Of a stretch of 64,000 nt of DNA, positions 20,248-28,791 are shown piece after piece. Source of the DNA: Paracoccus sp. N5 (GTDB taxonomy: Bacteria; Pseudomonadota; Alphaproteobacteria; Rhodobacterales; Rhodobacteraceae); assembly GCF_000371965.1 (NCBI RefSeq), contig NZ_AQUO01000001.1, positions 186,001 to 250,000 on the forward strand, read 5' to 3'. Within the stretch, counting starts at the first letter, position 1. Each line of letters starts with the position of its first letter. The notes beneath the pieces were generated by a model. The model was given only the letters and a program-made list of their open reading frames with translations. It was not told the DNA's origin and ran no database searches. The position numbers and the translations under genes were made by a program.

Positions 20248-20676
20248 TCAGCCTTCGGAGGCGGCCAGCGATTCGATCAGCGGCCGCACGCCCGAGAGGT
20301 CGTAACCCGCCCGTGCCGCCGTCTGCAGCAGGTCCGCGACCGGCTCCTGGCCGGCGCGCGCCAGTGCCCAGAGCACGGTCGAGCGGTTGCCCGAACGGCA
20401 ATAGGCCAGCTTCGGTCCGTTGAGCGCCAGCGCCTCGGCCTGGGTCGAGATCATCTCGGGCGTGATCTGGCCCGGGGTGAAGGGGTTGAAGACATAGGCG
20501 AGGCCCGCTGCGCCGGCCGCGGCGCTCATCGCGGCATGGTCCATGTCAGGGCCGACCTCTTCGTCCGGGCGATTGTTGATCAGCACGCGAAAGCCGGCCT
20601 CGGCCAGGGCGGGCACATCCTCGGGCAGGATCTGGGCCGAGACGGCAAGGTCGGGGGTCAGTTGGCGCAGGTCCAT
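20248..20676 (-). CDS. TIGR01244/DUF442-family phosphatase-like protein
   Basis: The 142-residue protein has the tyrosine-phosphatase-like P-loop YCRSGNRS (CxxxxxR), preceded by FRVLINNRPDEEVG and the strand NPFTPGQIT. This is the standalone form of the domain found fused to Blh-type beta-lactamase-like sulfur dioxygenases in other bacteria. Family members are suggested to act as phosphatases or sulfurtransferases; neither activity is proven from this sequence. Confidence 0.85.
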   Translation of the reverse strand: MDLRQLTPDLAVSAQILPEDVPALAEAGFRVLINNRPDEEVGPDMDHAAMSAAAGAAGLAYVFNPFTPGQITPEMISTQAEALALNGPKLAYCRSGNRSTVLWALARAGQEPVADLLQTAARAGYDLSGVRPLIESLAASEG

Positions 20677-20764
20677 GCGGGATCTCCTGGGGCTTCGGTC
20701 GGGGCGGCGTGTGGCGACGGATCGTCCCGTTTCGCGCCGCTGTCAAGCGCGGCGATGGATCGTC

Positions 20765-21448
20765 TCAGCTCAGCGCCGAGACTTCCTCGACCAGCAGCGG
20801 CAATTGGGCGAAATCCTCGAAGCTGGCGCGATGCTGCAACTGCTCGACCGGGGTCTTGCGATAGCCGCGGGTAAACAGCAGGAAGGGCATGCCGGCGTTG
20901 CGGGCGCATTCCTCGTCGAATTCGCTGTCGCCGACATAGACCCCGCGCGGCGCATCGGGATTGGCGCCAAGCGCCTGGAAGGCCGCGCGCAGCGGCGCCG
21001 GGTCGGGCTTGCGTTGCGGCAGGGAATCGCCGCCGATCACCGCGCCGAACAGCCGAGCGATGCCGAAATGCTCCAGCACCGCTTGCGTCGGCGCCAGCGG
21101 CTTGTTGGTGCATAGCCCCAGCGGATAGCCGCGATCCGCAAGAATGCCAAGCGTTTCCAGAACGTTGGGGTAAAGCCGGGTCAGGCCGGTCGCCTCGTGA
21201 TAGCGGGTCATGAACGAGGCGACCAGATCGCGATGCGCCTCGACCGGCAAGGTGGTCGCGCCGATGACGCGGCGCCACAGCAGATCCACGCCGCCGCCGA
21301 TGAAGCCGCGGACCTGGTCCAGCGTCAGCGGCCGCACGCCATGCAGGCGCAGCACCGCGTTCACGCAGGCATGAATGTCGGGGGCGCTGTCGATCAGCGT
21401 GCCGTCAAGGTCGAAAACCACGGGACAGGGGGCGAAACAGACGGTCAT
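20765..21448 (-). CDS. gph: Phosphoglycolate phosphatase (HAD superfamily)
   Basis: The 227-residue HAD hydrolase has motif I FDLDGTLIDSAPDI (nucleophile D at the first Asp), the lysine in LPQRKPDPAP and the acidic motif GDSEFDEECARNA. The helical cap carries FIGGGVDLLWRRVIG, typical of Gph. It removes phosphate from 2-phosphoglycolate. A broader sugar-phosphate phosphatase is possible. Its start directly follows the stop of the thioredoxin-like gene. Confidence 0.85.
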   Translation of the reverse strand: MTVCFAPCPVVFDLDGTLIDSAPDIHACVNAVLRLHGVRPLTLDQVRGFIGGGVDLLWRRVIGATTLPVEAHRDLVASFMTRYHEATGLTRLYPNVLETLGILADRGYPLGLCTNKPLAPTQAVLEHFGIARLFGAVIGGDSLPQRKPDPAPLRAAFQALGANPDAPRGVYVGDSEFDEECARNAGMPFLLFTRGYRKTPVEQLQHRASFEDFAQLPLLVEEVSALS

Positions 21449-22000
21449 TCAAGCCTTCCATTTGATCGAGCAGCCGATCGAGGCGATCTGGTCCCGCGGA
21501 CCTTGCCCGGTTTCGGCGATCTGCGCCATAGCCTCGTAGAGCTCGCGCCGGGCGTCCGGGTCGCCCGGGCTGCGCCCCGAGGCGTCGAGCCGGCCGCGAT
21601 ACTGCAATTCGCCCTTGGCGTTGTAGCCGAAGAAATCCGGCGTGCATTCGGCGCCATAGGCGCGCGCGACCGCCTGGGTCTCGTCGTAGAGATAGGGAAA
21701 GCTGAAGCCGTGTTTCAGCGCCTCGGCCTTCATGTGCTCGGGCGCGTCCTGCGGGTATTCGGCAACGTCATTGGCCGAGATGGCGACGACGCCGATGCCC
21801 AGCTTCTGCAGATCGGCGGCGTCGCGCTGGATGCGATCGATGACGGCCTGCACATAGGGGCAATGGTTGCAGATGAACATGACCAGCGTGCCGCGCGGCC
21901 CGGCGATGTCGTCGAGCGCGACCATGCGGCCATCGGGGTCCGGCAGCGTGAAATCCGGCATGGCGGCGCCGAATTCACAGACGGGAGGACGGACTGCCAT
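21449..22000 (-). CDS. Thioredoxin-like (AhpC/TSA-type) protein
   Basis: The 183-residue product has a peroxiredoxin/TlpA fold start (PDFTLPDPDGRMVALDDIAG) and the unusual active site C44-N-H-C47-PYV. Downstream are VVAISANDVAEYPQD and CTPDFFGYNAKGELQYRGR, typical of the uncharacterised family of alphaproteobacterial thioredoxin-domain proteins. AAGGAGATCTC precedes ATG 22000, so the longer frame to 22186 is rejected. No signal peptide is present, implying a cytosolic role. It is cotranscribed with gph. Confidence 0.85.
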   Translation of the reverse strand: MAVRPPVCEFGAAMPDFTLPDPDGRMVALDDIAGPRGTLVMFICNHCPYVQAVIDRIQRDAADLQKLGIGVVAISANDVAEYPQDAPEHMKAEALKHGFSFPYLYDETQAVARAYGAECTPDFFGYNAKGELQYRGRLDASGRSPGDPDARRELYEAMAQIAETGQGPRDQIASIGCSIKWKA

Positions 22001-22339
22001 GAGATCTCCTTCCTGGGTGGCTGGCGAATGTTTAGCACCACGCGGTCGCCAGGTGCAAAGCCGGGATTGGCGTCGGGGTCCGAGCCCGGTGTTTTTGCCC
22101 GTGGCCTGACGGCCGAAGTCCTGTGCGCGCAGTCCTTCCGAGCAGTTTCCCGCAGTATCTTGGGTTCGTACGGATTCTGCGGTCATACCCGCTCCATCGT
22201 TCGCCAGAGGGTTCGGCCGACGCGCTTCGATATGCGCAGGATTTCATTGCGGGCGATTGCTGTCCTGACCCATGGGGTGGTTCGGCTTCAGTCTTAATGC
22301 ATGATGGGCTTTCGGGCCATCTGGATGGCCGATGAGCCC

Positions 22340-22530
22340 CAAACTACACGGCGGGCGCCGTGTCAAAGCCATCCGATCCGCTTCTTCACGGCTGGCCAAG
22401 GCAGCGACCGCGCTGGCGCGGCGGATTCTTGGGGGGCCGCGGCAATCTGGCTGGTGACGGATCGCGGCATGATGCCGATTGACTCGCGAAGCCCAGCAAG
22501 CAAGGAACCAAGCTCCGGATCCCGAGAAGA
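22340..22530 (+). pseudogene. Relic of an IS5-family transposase
   Basis: The plus strand reads HPIRFFTAGQGSDRAGAADS then WLVTDRG, and after a one-base frame change HDADWLAKPSKQGTKLRIP. Together they match the IS5 core GRPIRFFLTAGQVSDY...ADRGYDADW...KG. Both ends are missing. It lies between the thioredoxin-like gene and the ketosynthase gene. Confidence 0.65.
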
Positions 22531-22715
22531 AAATAGCAGAACGATATTACATAATCTTGGTTATCATAATATCCACCTGATCGTAAGAAGCTGTCGAGCA
22601 ACCGAAATAATGGCTATTCGGCCCCTTTGTCCTTTCCACAACCAGTTGTTGTCCATCGCCGCGACTGATCCTGGAGTAAGATCAGTAATTTCAATGCACC
22701 GGCGCTCCTCTTTCC
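22531..22715 (+). other. AT-rich non-coding stretch
   Basis: After the IS5 relic, about 110 bases (22531-22640) are much more AT-rich than the surroundings (for example GATATTACATAATCTTGG), with no supported gene on either strand. It is downstream of the minus-strand ketosynthase gene. I take it as acquired or transposon-flank DNA; the rest of the 22001-22340 gap shows nothing recognisable. Confidence 0.4.
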
Positions 22716-24065
22716 TCACGCCTTGCGCAGCGCGATCACCGCATTCAGGCCGCCAAAGGCGAATGCGTTCGAGAGTACCGCCTCGACCCGTGCCTCGCGC
22801 GCGGTGTTCGGCACCACGTCCAGCGCGCATTCCGGGTCCGGCTCCTCATAGCCGATGGTCGGCGCGATCACGCCGTCGCGCAAAGCCATGATGCAGGCCA
22901 GCAATTCGACCGCGCCAGTGCCGCCGATCAGGTGGCCATGCATCGACTTGGTGGATGAGATCATCAGCCGGTCGGCGTGATGGCCGAAGGCATGGGCCAC
23001 GGCGGCGCATTCGGTCTTGTCATTGGCCGCCGTGCCGGTGCCATGGGCGTTGATATAGCCCACTTCCTCGGGGCGCATATGCGCGTCCAGCATGGCATTG
23101 GTGATGGTGCGCTCGGCGCCGATGGCCGAGGGCATGACGATGTCCTGCGCGTCCGCCGACATGGAAAAGCCCACCACTTCGGCCAGGATGTCGGCGCCGC
23201 GCGCCACCGCGTGCTCCCAGTCCTCGAAGACGAAGACCCCTGCCCCCTCGCCCTGCACCATGCCGTTGCGGGTGGCCGAGAACGGGCGGCAGGCGTCCTT
23301 GGACATGACCCGTAACCCCTCCCAGGCCTTGACGCCGCCAAAGCACAGCATCGCCTCGGAACCGCCGGTCAGCATCACGGTCGCCGCGCCCGAACGCACC
23401 ATGTTGAAGGCCATGCCCATGGCGTGGTTGGAACTGGCGCAGGCCGTCGCCACGGTGAAGCTGGGGCCCAGCAGCCCGTATTCCAGCGAGACATGCGAAC
23501 AGGCCGCGTTGTTCATCAGCTTGGGCACGACGAAGGGATGGACGCGGTTCTTGCCCTCTTCATAGACGGTGCGGTAGTTTTCGTCCCAGGTGTTCATGCC
23601 GCCGGCGGCGGTGCCCAGCACCACGCCCGAGCGCAAGCCCAGCTCGCCCTCGAAGATCAGGCCCGACTGCTCGACCGCCTCGCGTGCGGCCAGCAGCGTG
23701 AACTGGGTGAACTTGTCATAGAGGACGATCTGCTGGCGGTTGAAATAGGTCTCCGCCTCCCAGTCGCGGACCTGGCCGCCGATGCGGATCGCCAGCCGCT
23801 CGACATCGCGGAATTCCAGCGGGCCGATGCCGCAGCGCCCCTCGCGCATGGCCTCGAAGGTCGCGGGCACGTCGCGCCCCAGCGCGTTGACCGTGCCCAT
23901 GCCGGTGATCGCCACCCGGCGCATCCCGTTGGCGTGACGCCCCATGATGACGCGGCCCAGCATGGTGCGCGCGGCCTTGGTCGCGCTTTTCACCTTGCCC
24001 TTGACCTTGGCGGTCTTGCGTTCGGCCTTTGGCGGCTTCTCGCCCTTCAGCTTCTTGGCGCTCAT
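22716..24065 (-). CDS. Beta-ketoacyl-ACP synthase, KAS II/NodE type
   Basis: The 449-residue enzyme has the Cys-His-His triad of KAS I/II: C209 in VATACASSNHAMG, the histidine of INAHGTGT, and the histidine of KSMHGHLIGGTG. It would elongate an acyl chain carried on the ACP encoded just upstream. The fold begins at MRRVAITGMG (about residue 48), after an unusual lysine-rich N-terminal extension. ATG 24065 overlaps the ACP stop (ATGA), supporting the long start and translational coupling. The pairing with a private ACP resembles NodE/NodF. Confidence 0.9.
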   Translation of the reverse strand: MSAKKLKGEKPPKAERKTAKVKGKVKSATKAARTMLGRVIMGRHANGMRRVAITGMGTVNALGRDVPATFEAMREGRCGIGPLEFRDVERLAIRIGGQVRDWEAETYFNRQQIVLYDKFTQFTLLAAREAVEQSGLIFEGELGLRSGVVLGTAAGGMNTWDENYRTVYEEGKNRVHPFVVPKLMNNAACSHVSLEYGLLGPSFTVATACASSNHAMGMAFNMVRSGAATVMLTGGSEAMLCFGGVKAWEGLRVMSKDACRPFSATRNGMVQGEGAGVFVFEDWEHAVARGADILAEVVGFSMSADAQDIVMPSAIGAERTITNAMLDAHMRPEEVGYINAHGTGTAANDKTECAAVAHAFGHHADRLMISSTKSMHGHLIGGTGAVELLACIMALRDGVIAPTIGYEEPDPECALDVVPNTAREARVEAVLSNAFAFGGLNAVIALRKA

Positions 24066-24322
24066 GCCTTTTCAGCGACCAGCTTTTCCACCGCCGAGAC
24101 GATGGCGCCCAGGCTGGAGATGTCGAACTCGGACTTTTCCGGCTCGTTGGCGTTGAAGGGCACCGAAATGTCGAAGGCTTCCTCGATGGCGAAGATCGAC
24201 TCGACCAGGCCCAGGCTGTCGATGCCGATGTCCTGCGGCGTCATGTCGAGCTTCAGCTCCGATGGGTCCAGCATCGCCTGTTCGGCGACGATGCGGATGA
24301 TGCGGTCGCGGACTTCTGTCAT
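24062..24322 (-). CDS. Specialised acyl carrier protein
   Basis: The 86-residue acidic protein has the phosphopantetheine site GIDSLG with S36. It differs from housekeeping AcpP by an inserted polar loop (NANEPEKSEFD), as in NodF-like and other dedicated ACPs. GGAG six bases upstream supports ATG 24322; an ATG at 24334 directly after the LpxD stop is the alternative. It sits between a KAS and an LpxD-like acyltransferase, so it probably carries a hydroxy- or long-chain acyl group for a lipid. Confidence 0.88.
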   Translation of the reverse strand: MTEVRDRIIRIVAEQAMLDPSELKLDMTPQDIGIDSLGLVESIFAIEEAFDISVPFNANEPEKSEFDISSLGAIVSAVEKLVAEKA

Positions 24323-24334
24323 ATCGGTCTCCAT

Positions 24335-25438
24335 TCAGGCCTTGTCGGCGCCGGGGCGCTTGTCCAACAAGTTCTTAACAGTTTCACGAAGCTCTGCCAC
24401 CTGCGCGTAAAGCCGCGGCAGGCGGCGGATGTTCTTCTGCGCCTCGACATGGGTTTCCATCTTGACCGCCGGGCTGCCCAGCAGCACCCGGCCGGCGGGC
24501 GCGTTGGTGAAGATCTTGGTGGCGCCGCCGGCGATCACGTCGTCGCCGACGAAGATATTGTCCGAGACGCCGACCTGCCCGCCCAGCACCACCCGGTTGC
24601 CGATCCGGGCCGAGCCGGCGACGCCGACCAGCCCGCAAAGCAGGCTGTCCTCGCCCACGACGCAATTGTGGCCGATCTGCACGAGGTTGTCGATCTTGGT
24701 GCCCCGGCCGATGCGGGTGGCGCGGATGGTGCCGCGGTCGATGGTCGAATTGGCGCCGACCTCGACATCGTCGCCGATCTCGACGCCGCCCAGCGAATGG
24801 ATGCGGGTCCAGTGCTGCTGGCGGATCTCGGCGCGCTCGCCCAGGGTATGGCGGATTTCCTCGACGCCGGATTTCTCGGGCGTGACGAAGGAGAAGCCGT
24901 CGCCGCCGATCGAAACGCCGGGGTTCAGGATCACCCGGTCGCCGATGGTCACGCCATGGGCGATGCGCACGCCCGGATGGAGCAACGCATCGCGCCCGAT
25001 CACCGTATCCGGCCCGATCGAGACATGGGCGGCGATCCGCGCCCCTGCCCCGATGCGCACGCGCGCGCCGATCACCACGAAGGGGCCGATGGCGGCGCCC
25101 TCGGTGATCTCGGCGCCGGGGTCGATCACGGCGGTCGGATGGATGCCCGGGGCGATGCCCGGGCCGGGATCGAAGGCGCGCGTCAGCCCCGCCATGGCCA
25201 GGCGCGGCCGGGCGACCAGGATCGCGGCCTTCAGCCCCAGGGCCTCGGGGTCGCTGCCGTCGGCGAGCAGCGCCATGCCGCCCGGCGCCAATTTCTCGGC
25301 ATAGGCGGGCGTGGTCGCCAGGGCGATCTGGCCGGGACCCGCCTGCCCCGCCTCGGCGGCACCGGTGACGGTCAGGCTGCCGTCGCCCCACAGGCGGGCG
25401 TCGAGGGCTCGGGCCAGGTCGGCGATGGTGACGGTCAT
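24335..25438 (-). CDS. lpxD: UDP-3-O-acylglucosamine N-acyltransferase (LpxD) or close paralog
   Basis: The 367-residue protein has an N-terminal uridine-binding domain (about 1-105) and a left-handed beta-helix of hexapeptide repeats (PTAVIDPGAEITEGAAIGPF onward). The catalytic-region histidine lies in NLVQIGHNCVVG, and a C-terminal coiled helix closes the protein. LpxD adds the N-linked hydroxyacyl chain in lipid A synthesis from acyl-ACP. The lpxA/fabZ/lpxB neighbours usual for the main LpxD are absent, so this may be a paralog using the adjacent ACP. The start is at 25438. Confidence 0.85.
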   Translation of the reverse strand: MTVTIADLARALDARLWGDGSLTVTGAAEAGQAGPGQIALATTPAYAEKLAPGGMALLADGSDPEALGLKAAILVARPRLAMAGLTRAFDPGPGIAPGIHPTAVIDPGAEITEGAAIGPFVVIGARVRIGAGARIAAHVSIGPDTVIGRDALLHPGVRIAHGVTIGDRVILNPGVSIGGDGFSFVTPEKSGVEEIRHTLGERAEIRQQHWTRIHSLGGVEIGDDVEVGANSTIDRGTIRATRIGRGTKIDNLVQIGHNCVVGEDSLLCGLVGVAGSARIGNRVVLGGQVGVSDNIFVGDDVIAGGATKIFTNAPAGRVLLGSPAVKMETHVEAQKNIRRLPRLYAQVAELRETVKNLLDKRPGADKA

Positions 25439-25466
25439 GCGGGCTCCCCTGTCGTTGGGGCAGTAT

Positions 25467-27110
25467 CTATTCACCCGCCGCGGCAGAATCCAGCCCGGCC
25501 TTGACCAGTGCTGCATGGACCAGCGCGTCGCGACCGTAGATGTCGGGGAAACGCCGGATCTGCCCGGCCTCGTCCGGGAAGGCGGTGAAATAGACCAGAT
25601 GCACCGGCACCGGCGGGCGCAGGTTCAGATAGGTCTCTCGCCCCGAGGCCAGCGCCTTGGAAAACACCGCGTCGGGGTCCGCGACCTGCGGCCGCAAGAG
25701 TTCATGCGCCAGGTCGACCGGCCGGCCGATGCGGATGCAGCCATGCGAATAGGCCCGGCTCGACTGGTTGAACAGGTGCTTGGTCGGGGTGTCGTGCAGA
25801 TAGATGTTCCAGGGGTTCGGGAACATGAACTTGACCTGCCCCAAGGCATTGTCGTCGCTGGGCTTCTGGCGCATGCGATAGGGGAAGGTCCTGGCCGAAT
25901 ACTTGCGGAAGTCGATGCGGTCGCGCGCGATCACGTTGCCGGCGCCGTCGACCACGTCGAGGTGGCTGACCGCGTTGCGATTGGCCTGCAGCCGCGGCAG
26001 GTATTCCTTGACGGTGATCGAGCGCGGCACGTTCCAGCGCGGATTGACCACCAGGTATTTCATCGTCTCGCTGAACTCGGGCGTCTCGAATTCCTGGTTG
26101 GCCTTGCCGATGACGGTGCGGGTCTCGAAGATTTCCTGGCCGCCGTCAAAGATGCGGGCGTTGAACTCGGGCAGGTTGACCCAGACATGGCGGGCGTTCA
26201 GGTCGTGGCCGTTCATCCAGCGCATGCGCTCCAGCGCCACCAGGATGGCGTCGGCCTCGGGGCCGGTGCCGCGGTTCAGCCGCGCCACGGTGCGCGGCCC
26301 GGCAACGCCGTCGGCCGGCAGCCCCACCGCCTGCTGGAAACCGGCGACCGCCTCGGCCAGGGGCGCATCGAAGGTCACCGGGCTCGCGGTCGGCGCAGCG
26401 GCAAAGCCGATGGCGGCCAGCCGCAGCCGCAGCGCGGCGACGGCCGGATCGCTGGTGCCTTCGCGCCACAGCCCCTCGGGCACCGCCGGCATGCCCTGCG
26501 GCACGACGAAACGCGCCTGTTTCGCCAGCGCCTCGCGCAGCGCCTGATAGCGGGCATCCTGCGAAGGCAGTCCGGCCAGCACCGAGACCGGGTCGGTCGA
26601 GCCGGCAAAGGCCCGCAGCAGGTCGCCCGTGCGCGGCCGCGCCACCTCGCGCCGGATGCCGGATTCGACCTTGCGCGGATCCAGGATGCCGCCGGTGATG
26701 TCGTGGCTCCAGTCGGCGAAGACCCGGGCGAATTCCAGTTCCTCGTCGATGGAATCCGGATCGGCGCCGTCCAGCCGACGCAAGGCCGCCTGACGATAGC
26801 GCGCGGCAGGCAGGCCATGCGATTCCGCCTGCCCCACCGCGTCGATCAGCGCCGCGCGCCGGGCGGCGCCCCCCTGCCCCAGGAAGATCGGCTTCAACCC
26901 GTTGGTGCCATAGAAATCCGCCAGCGCCGGAAAGCGCGCAACCTGCCGCGCCAGCTGCATTTCCTGTTCGGAAAACGCCAGCCGCGGGGCCGGAAGGGCG
27001 GCTACCGGCGCCGCTTCCAGCGCCTGCGCCAGCATCGGGCGCGGCACGACGGCCAGCAGCCCGACAACAACCATGGCGCGAATCAATCTTGCGGTAGACA
27101 CCTTTTGCAT
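25467..27110 (-). CDS. L,D-transpeptidase, YcbB type
   Basis: The roughly 547-residue periplasmic enzyme has a signal peptide (ARLIRAMVVVGLLAVVPRPMLA), a helical region, a peptidoglycan-binding-like segment (FQQAVGLPADGVAGPRTVARL) and a YkuD domain. The nucleophile is C458 in YSHGCIRIG, with the domain entered at HDTPTKHLFN. It forms 3-3 crosslinks in peptidoglycan. I chose ATG 27110, which puts the signal peptide at the terminus; 27140 and further upstream starts lack a ribosome binding site. It diverges from the YcbK-like gene. Confidence 0.88.
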   Translation of the reverse strand: MQKVSTARLIRAMVVVGLLAVVPRPMLAQALEAAPVAALPAPRLAFSEQEMQLARQVARFPALADFYGTNGLKPIFLGQGGAARRAALIDAVGQAESHGLPAARYRQAALRRLDGADPDSIDEELEFARVFADWSHDITGGILDPRKVESGIRREVARPRTGDLLRAFAGSTDPVSVLAGLPSQDARYQALREALAKQARFVVPQGMPAVPEGLWREGTSDPAVAALRLRLAAIGFAAAPTASPVTFDAPLAEAVAGFQQAVGLPADGVAGPRTVARLNRGTGPEADAILVALERMRWMNGHDLNARHVWVNLPEFNARIFDGGQEIFETRTVIGKANQEFETPEFSETMKYLVVNPRWNVPRSITVKEYLPRLQANRNAVSHLDVVDGAGNVIARDRIDFRKYSARTFPYRMRQKPSDDNALGQVKFMFPNPWNIYLHDTPTKHLFNQSSRAYSHGCIRIGRPVDLAHELLRPQVADPDAVFSKALASGRETYLNLRPPVPVHLVYFTAFPDEAGQIRRFPDIYGRDALVHAALVKAGLDSAAAGE

Positions 27111-27410
27111 TTCCTTTTCCGGTGGCGGAAATCTTCGCATCGGCGCGATTTGCGGTCCAGCGCCGGCAGATTTTTCTTGCATCAGTGATGCGGCCCGAGC
27201 ACGCCCCCGCAAAATTCTGCTGCCGGGTTCCGAATCGGTTAGACGATCGGCGGAAACCCGCCGAGAATGGCGGAACTTCGCCGCGCCCGGAATCAAATGC
27301 TTCCCTCCGCTCGCGCGGCGGTGACATATTCTTAATCAGTTCCGGCTAAACCGGGACGGGTCGCTCCACCATGGGCGGCGACACAAACGAAGCAGGACAG
27401 GCGATCTGAC
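27111..27410. promoter_or_regulatory. Divergent intergenic region between L,D-transpeptidase and YcbK-like genes
   Basis: About 300 bases separate the two divergent starts and carry no supported gene. It must contain both promoters. A relatively AT-rich stretch with ACATATTCTTAATCAG lies at 27324-27339, about 75 bases before the plus-strand start. I cannot assign -35/-10 boxes with confidence. Confidence 0.45.
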
Positions 27411-27971
27411 ATGACGTTTGAAACCATCTCGCGGCGGGGCATTCTTGGTGCCTTCGCAGCGACGACAGTGGCAGCCGCGCCGGTTATGGCCAATGCCTTC
27501 GGGCTGCTGCGGGGCGCCGGCGACATCCGCCGCATCCGCATGTATTCCGGGCGCACGGGGGAAAGCATCGATACCGTCTATTGGGTCGATGGCAAATATA
27601 TCCGTGACGCCCTGAATGAAATCAACGTGTTCATGCGCGACTGGCGCACGGGCCAGGTGATCGGGATCGACCCGCGCACCGTCGACATCGCCGCAGCCTC
27701 GCACCGGCTGCTGCAAACCAACGAACCCTACATGATGCTGTCGGGCTATCGCTCGCCCAAGACCAACGCCATGCTGCGTTCGCGGTCCTCGGGCGTGGCG
27801 CGCAACTCGCTGCACATGGTGGGCAAGGCTGCCGACCTGCGCCTGAAATCGCGCTCGGTCTCGCAGATGTACAAGGCCGCTTCCGCCTGCCAGGCGGGGG
27901 GCGTCGGCAAATATTCGCGCTCGAACTTCGTCCATATGGACTGCGGCCCGGTCCGCCATTGGGGCGCCTGA
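27411..27971 (+). CDS. YcbK/DUF882-family peptidase M15-like protein, Tat-exported
   Basis: The 186-residue protein has a twin-arginine signal (SRRGILGAFAATTVAAAP). Its mature domain has the D-Ala-D-Ala metallopeptidase-like motifs LSGYRSPKTNAML, SLHMVGKAADLRL and FVHMDCG, which supply the zinc-binding His, Asp and His. YcbK proteins are predicted murein hydrolases of the periplasm. Divergence from an L,D-transpeptidase, as in E. coli ycbB-ycbK where the two are also neighbours, fits a shared cell-wall role. Confidence 0.88.
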   Translation: MTFETISRRGILGAFAATTVAAAPVMANAFGLLRGAGDIRRIRMYSGRTGESIDTVYWVDGKYIRDALNEINVFMRDWRTGQVIGIDPRTVDIAAASHRLLQTNEPYMMLSGYRSPKTNAMLRSRSSGVARNSLHMVGKAADLRLKSRSVSQMYKAASACQAGGVGKYSRSNFVHMDCGPVRHWGA

Positions 27972-28007
27972 CTCGCGAGAGATCACAATCCGATGATCAC
28001 GCAAAGA

Positions 28008-28030
28008 CCCGCCCCTTGGGGCGGGTTTTC
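28008..28030 (+). terminator. Rho-independent terminator after the YcbK-like gene
   Basis: A perfect 8-base stem CCCGCCCC/GGGGCGGG with a TT loop is followed by TTTTC. It lies 37 bases after the YcbK-like stop. It lies close to the minus-strand SseB-like stop and might serve both directions, though the T tail favours the plus strand. Confidence 0.85.
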
Positions 28031-28038
28031 GTTTGCGC

Positions 28039-28791
28039 CTAGCGCAGCCGCGGCGGCGCCTTGGGATCGCGGCGCACCGGCTCGGGCGCGGGTTCCGGCG
28101 GCGGCGGCGAGAGGACCAGCGCGCCTGCGGGCGGCGCGCCGGCCGCGAAGCCGATGTCGACGCCCCCCGGCAGTTCGGGCAGAAAGGCCAGCAGTTCGGC
28201 CAGCGCCTTGGCGACGGCGGGCTGATGTTCGGCCGCGACGCCTTGAGGCATCAGCAGATGGCTGAGGCGCCCGTCCGGCCATTCCGCCAGCACCAGCGCC
28301 AGGCGTTCCACCACCCCGCGCATGTCCGCCAGCCGCTGCGCCAGCGGCGCGGCCAGCGTTGCCGCCACCGCGGGCAGCGGCGCGCCAAGCCGGCGCGCGG
28401 CCTCGTCGGGCGCCATGCTGGGCCGCGCCTCGAGCGCCTCGACCAGCCAGGCCAGCATCGGCGCATCCAGCATCAGCTGCGAGGCATGGCCGGGGTTGAC
28501 CAGCAGCCCCTGCCCCTCGGATGCCAGCGCCTGCGCCAGCACCCGGCCCGGCAGGCCGACATAGGCGACCGGCCCGCCGATGAAGCCGGCCAGCCGCTCC
28601 TCGCGGTCGCAGGCCAGCGCGAAGCGACCCTCGGGCAGGTCGAACATGCGCAGCTCGGCCGCGTCCGCGACGGGCTCCGCCACCAGCGCGGCGAAAAGCT
28701 CGCTATCGGCCAGGCGCGACAGGATCAGGGCGCGGGCCGGGGCCTCGGCCTCGTGAAAGGGGATCTGGCAAAGCTCATCCAGCGGGGTCAT
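28039..28791 (-). CDS. SseB-family protein
   Basis: The 250-residue product begins with TPLDELCQIPFHE and contains LPEGRFALACDREERLAGF and the LPGRVLAQAL segment. These are typical of the SseB N-terminal domain family, whose cellular function is unclear. Its C-terminus is a proline-rich, probably disordered tail. The start overlaps the 3' end of the upstream glycosylase-fold gene by 17 bases, so the two are coupled. Confidence 0.75.
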   Translation of the reverse strand: MTPLDELCQIPFHEAEAPARALILSRLADSELFAALVAEPVADAAELRMFDLPEGRFALACDREERLAGFIGGPVAYVGLPGRVLAQALASEGQGLLVNPGHASQLMLDAPMLAWLVEALEARPSMAPDEAARRLGAPLPAVAATLAAPLAQRLADMRGVVERLALVLAEWPDGRLSHLLMPQGVAAEHQPAVAKALAELLAFLPELPGGVDIGFAAGAPPAGALVLSPPPPEPAPEPVRRDPKAPPRLR

